This document shows positions 62,561 through 64,000 of a DNA stretch of 64,000 nucleotides, one piece after another. The translations under genes were made by a program, and so were the position numbers. Origin of the DNA: VMCP01 sp964492925 (GTDB lineage Bacteria; Bacteroidota; Bacteroidia; NS11-12g; UBA955); contig CAZBMF010000001.1 in assembly GCA_964492925.1 (NCBI GenBank), forward strand, positions 37,706-101,705. The letters run 5' to 3'. The notes beneath the pieces were generated by a model. That model did no database searches. It was not told where the DNA came from and worked only from the letters and a program-made list of their open reading frames with translations. Numbering within the stretch: position 1 is the first letter of the stretch; each line of letters opens with the position of its first letter.

Positions 62561-63298
62561 ATGACACAGAAAATTAAACCTACAAGATTGGTTGGAGTAG
62601 CCGACATTCAAATGTTGGAAGGACCACATACACGTTTTACCGAATTCAAATTTGCCTTTAAAGTCCTCACAGAATTCATTAAAGGATTCAGGAAATTACA
62701 TTTCGTAGGCCCATGCATCAGCATTTTTGGTTCGGCAAGATTCGAAGAAAGTCATCCATATTATCAACAAGCCAAACAAATGGGATCTTTGGTGAGTCAA
62801 TTGGGATTCACGGTGTTAACTGGAGGTGGCCCCGGAATCATGATGGCTGCCAATCAAGGGGCTCGTGAAGCTGGCGGCAAAAGTGTGGGTGTAAACATTG
62901 AATTACCATTTGAACAAAAACACAATCCTTACTTAGACATCTGGGTAGATATCAAATATTTCTTTGTTCGTAAAGTTTTGTTATTCAAATACTCATTTGG
63001 TTTTGTGGTATTTCCAGGTGGATTTGGAACCATCGACGAGATGTTTGAAGCACTTACGCTCATTCAAACCAAAAAAATGCCGTGGTTTCCAGTGGTTATC
63101 ATTGGTGTAGATTACTGGAATGAATTGAAAGCTCAAATTCATCACATGAATTTGGAAAATACCATTTCCCCTGAAGATGAATCTTTGTTTTTGGTTACCG
63201 ACGATTTAGATGAAGCGTTAAAATACATACAGGAAAAGATTGATTTGAATGCTCCTAAAAAGAAAGTGTTCAAACGCAAATGGTGGTTAGGAGAGTAA
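62561..63298 (+). CDS. LOG-family protein (nucleoside 5'-monophosphate phosphoribohydrolase-like)
   Basis: A 245-residue Rossmann-like protein of the TIGR00730/LOG family. The signature motifs are complete: TGGGPGIMMAANQGAREAGG and PGGFGTIDEMFEALTLIQ, which hold the phosphoribose and the catalytic Arg/Glu. Related enzymes release bases from nucleoside monophosphates (cytokinin activation in plants). It has an N-terminal extension of about 50 residues. The bacterial role is most likely nucleotide housekeeping. No -7 box was seen before it. Confidence 0.88.
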   Translation: MTQKIKPTRLVGVADIQMLEGPHTRFTEFKFAFKVLTEFIKGFRKLHFVGPCISIFGSARFEESHPYYQQAKQMGSLVSQLGFTVLTGGGPGIMMAANQGAREAGGKSVGVNIELPFEQKHNPYLDIWVDIKYFFVRKVLLFKYSFGFVVFPGGFGTIDEMFEALTLIQTKKMPWFPVVIIGVDYWNELKAQIHHMNLENTISPEDESLFLVTDDLDEALKYIQEKIDLNAPKKKVFKRKWWLGE

Positions 63299-63338
63299 AA
63301 CTTCTCTGAGAATCAAACACACTTCAATTCAGAAGTTG

Positions 63339-63346
63339 TATCTTTG
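63339..63346 (+). promoter_or_regulatory. -7 promoter box (TATCTTTG) of the DHS-like gene
   Basis: Exact TAnnTTTG five bases before the ATG at 63352. Confidence 0.6.
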
Positions 63347-63351
63347 CAACA

Positions 63352-64000
63352 ATGAAAGGTCCTATCTCTCAATTTGTCGAGAAACATTACTTGCATTTTA
63401 ATGCCGCTGCATTGGTTGATGCCGCAAAAGGTTATGAAACTCACCTAACTGAAGGTGGTAAAATGATGGTTACTTTGGCCGGCGCAATGTCAACTGCTGA
63501 ACTTGGTAAAAGTTTGGCTGAGATGATTCGTCAGGGTAAAATTGATATCATCAGTTGCACAGGAGCAAACCTTGAGGAAGATATCATGAATTTAGTGGCT
63601 CATAATCATTATAAACGTGTTCCTCATTACAGAGATTTAAGTCCTCAAGATGAATGGGATCTGTTAGAAAATCATTACAATCGAGTAACAGACACTTGTA
63701 TTCCGGAGGAAGAGGCGTTTAGAAGATTACAAAAACACATTCATGGCATTTGGAAGCGTGCCGATGATGCTGGAGAGCGTTATTTCCCTCATGAATATAT
63801 GTATCAAATTTTGTTGAGCGGTGAGCTTGAACAATATTATGAAATTGATCCAAAAGATAGCTGGATGTTGGCAGCAGCAGAAAGAAATTTACCAATTGTG
63901 GTTCCAGGATGGGAAGATTCTACCATGGGTAACATTTTTGCGAGCTACGTGATTAAAAATGAAATTAAAGCATCTACCATGAAAAGTGGTATTGAATACA
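63352..64000 (+). CDS. Deoxyhypusine-synthase-family protein, 3' partial
   Basis: The first 216 residues of a deoxyhypusine-synthase-like protein, cut by the window edge. Recognisable blocks are MVTLAGAMSTAELGKSLAEMI, ISCTGANLEEDIMN, and IVVPGWEDSTMGNIFAS, all NAD/substrate-site features. Since bacteria lack eIF5A, such proteins are thought to act in polyamine chemistry (homospermidine-type synthesis). The catalytic lysine would lie beyond the window, so activity cannot be judged. Confidence 0.85.
   Translation, partial: MKGPISQFVEKHYLHFNAAALVDAAKGYETHLTEGGKMMVTLAGAMSTAELGKSLAEMIRQGKIDIISCTGANLEEDIMNLVAHNHYKRVPHYRDLSPQDEWDLLENHYNRVTDTCIPEEEAFRRLQKHIHGIWKRADDAGERYFPHEYMYQILLSGELEQYYEIDPKDSWMLAAAERNLPIVVPGWEDSTMGNIFASYVIKNEIKASTMKSGIEY

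Noticed and set aside
63299..63337. Inverted repeat AACTTCT...AGAAGTT before the DHS-like gene
   Set aside because: Arms of 7 bases with a 25-base loop and no T-run; too weak to call a terminator or operator.

Overview
The window reads as a chromosomal segment of an AT-rich member of the Bacteroidota. The evidence is many TAnnTTTG promoter boxes (the Bacteroidota -7 element), a near absence of purine-rich Shine-Dalgarno sites, frequent TTG starts, BamA-type and OmpA-type outer-membrane proteins, a possible type IX secretion tail, and gene families typical of the phylum. I cannot resolve it below phylum. No rRNA, tRNA, CRISPR array, insertion sequence or integrase was seen, and no stretch longer than about 300 bases lacks a gene.

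Region 1 (1-28.4 kb) is a surface-polysaccharide (O-antigen or capsule) locus, all on the + strand and nearly gapless. It starts beyond the left edge with a membrane protein. A CDP-3,6-dideoxyhexose cassette follows (cytidylyltransferase, 4,6-dehydratase, the iron-sulfur/PMP dehydrase E1, an RmlC-like epimerase and a reductase), best matching CDP-ascarylose synthesis. Then come glycosyltransferases, a Wzx flippase, a Wzy-like polymerase, O-acetyltransferases, two tandem deacetylase-like proteins, a HisC-like aminotransferase with a HAD phosphatase and a TupA-like ATP-grasp protein, and a StrG-like putative oxygenase. The right part has a PglC-like initiating transferase, a PglD/NeuD-like acyltransferase, a mini type II acyl-synthesis set (KASIII, ACP, KASIII, ketoreductase), a PglE-like aminotransferase and an FAD oxidoreductase. 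A terminator closes the locus at about 28.4 kb. The simplest reading is a Wzx/Wzy glycan whose first sugar is a 4-amino-4,6-dideoxyhexose carrying a dedicated, locally made hydroxyacyl group.

Region 2 (28.4-44.6 kb) holds housekeeping and envelope genes: dihydrofolate reductase, a BamA-like protein, NAD kinase, a secreted EEP-fold protein, a secreted GH13 enzyme, a membrane metallophosphoesterase, a giant Asp-box (BNR) protein, an unusual protein with four OmpA domains, and HtpG.

Region 3 (44.7-53.5 kb) holds RecX, two related secreted proteins of unknown function, an ACMSD-like decarboxylase divergent from an amino-acid permease, an SLC45-like sugar transporter with a GH13 lipoprotein, a YbjN-like protein and a helical-repeat lipoprotein.

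Region 4 (53.5-64 kb) has a six-gene minus-strand operon (lipoprotein, PrmA, MutL, two rhomboids, EEP protein), an SRAP protein divergent from a LYS1-like dehydrogenase, nucleoside diphosphate kinase, a LOG-family protein and a deoxyhypusine-synthase-like gene cut by the right edge.

Two genome-style signals run through the window. About half of the operon-first start codons right of 26 kb sit only 4-12 bases after an exact TAnnTTTG box, which suggests leaderless or nearly leaderless mRNAs. Same-strand neighbours are very often joined by ATGA or TTGA stop/start overlaps, and all four tightly convergent pairs overlap at their stop codons.
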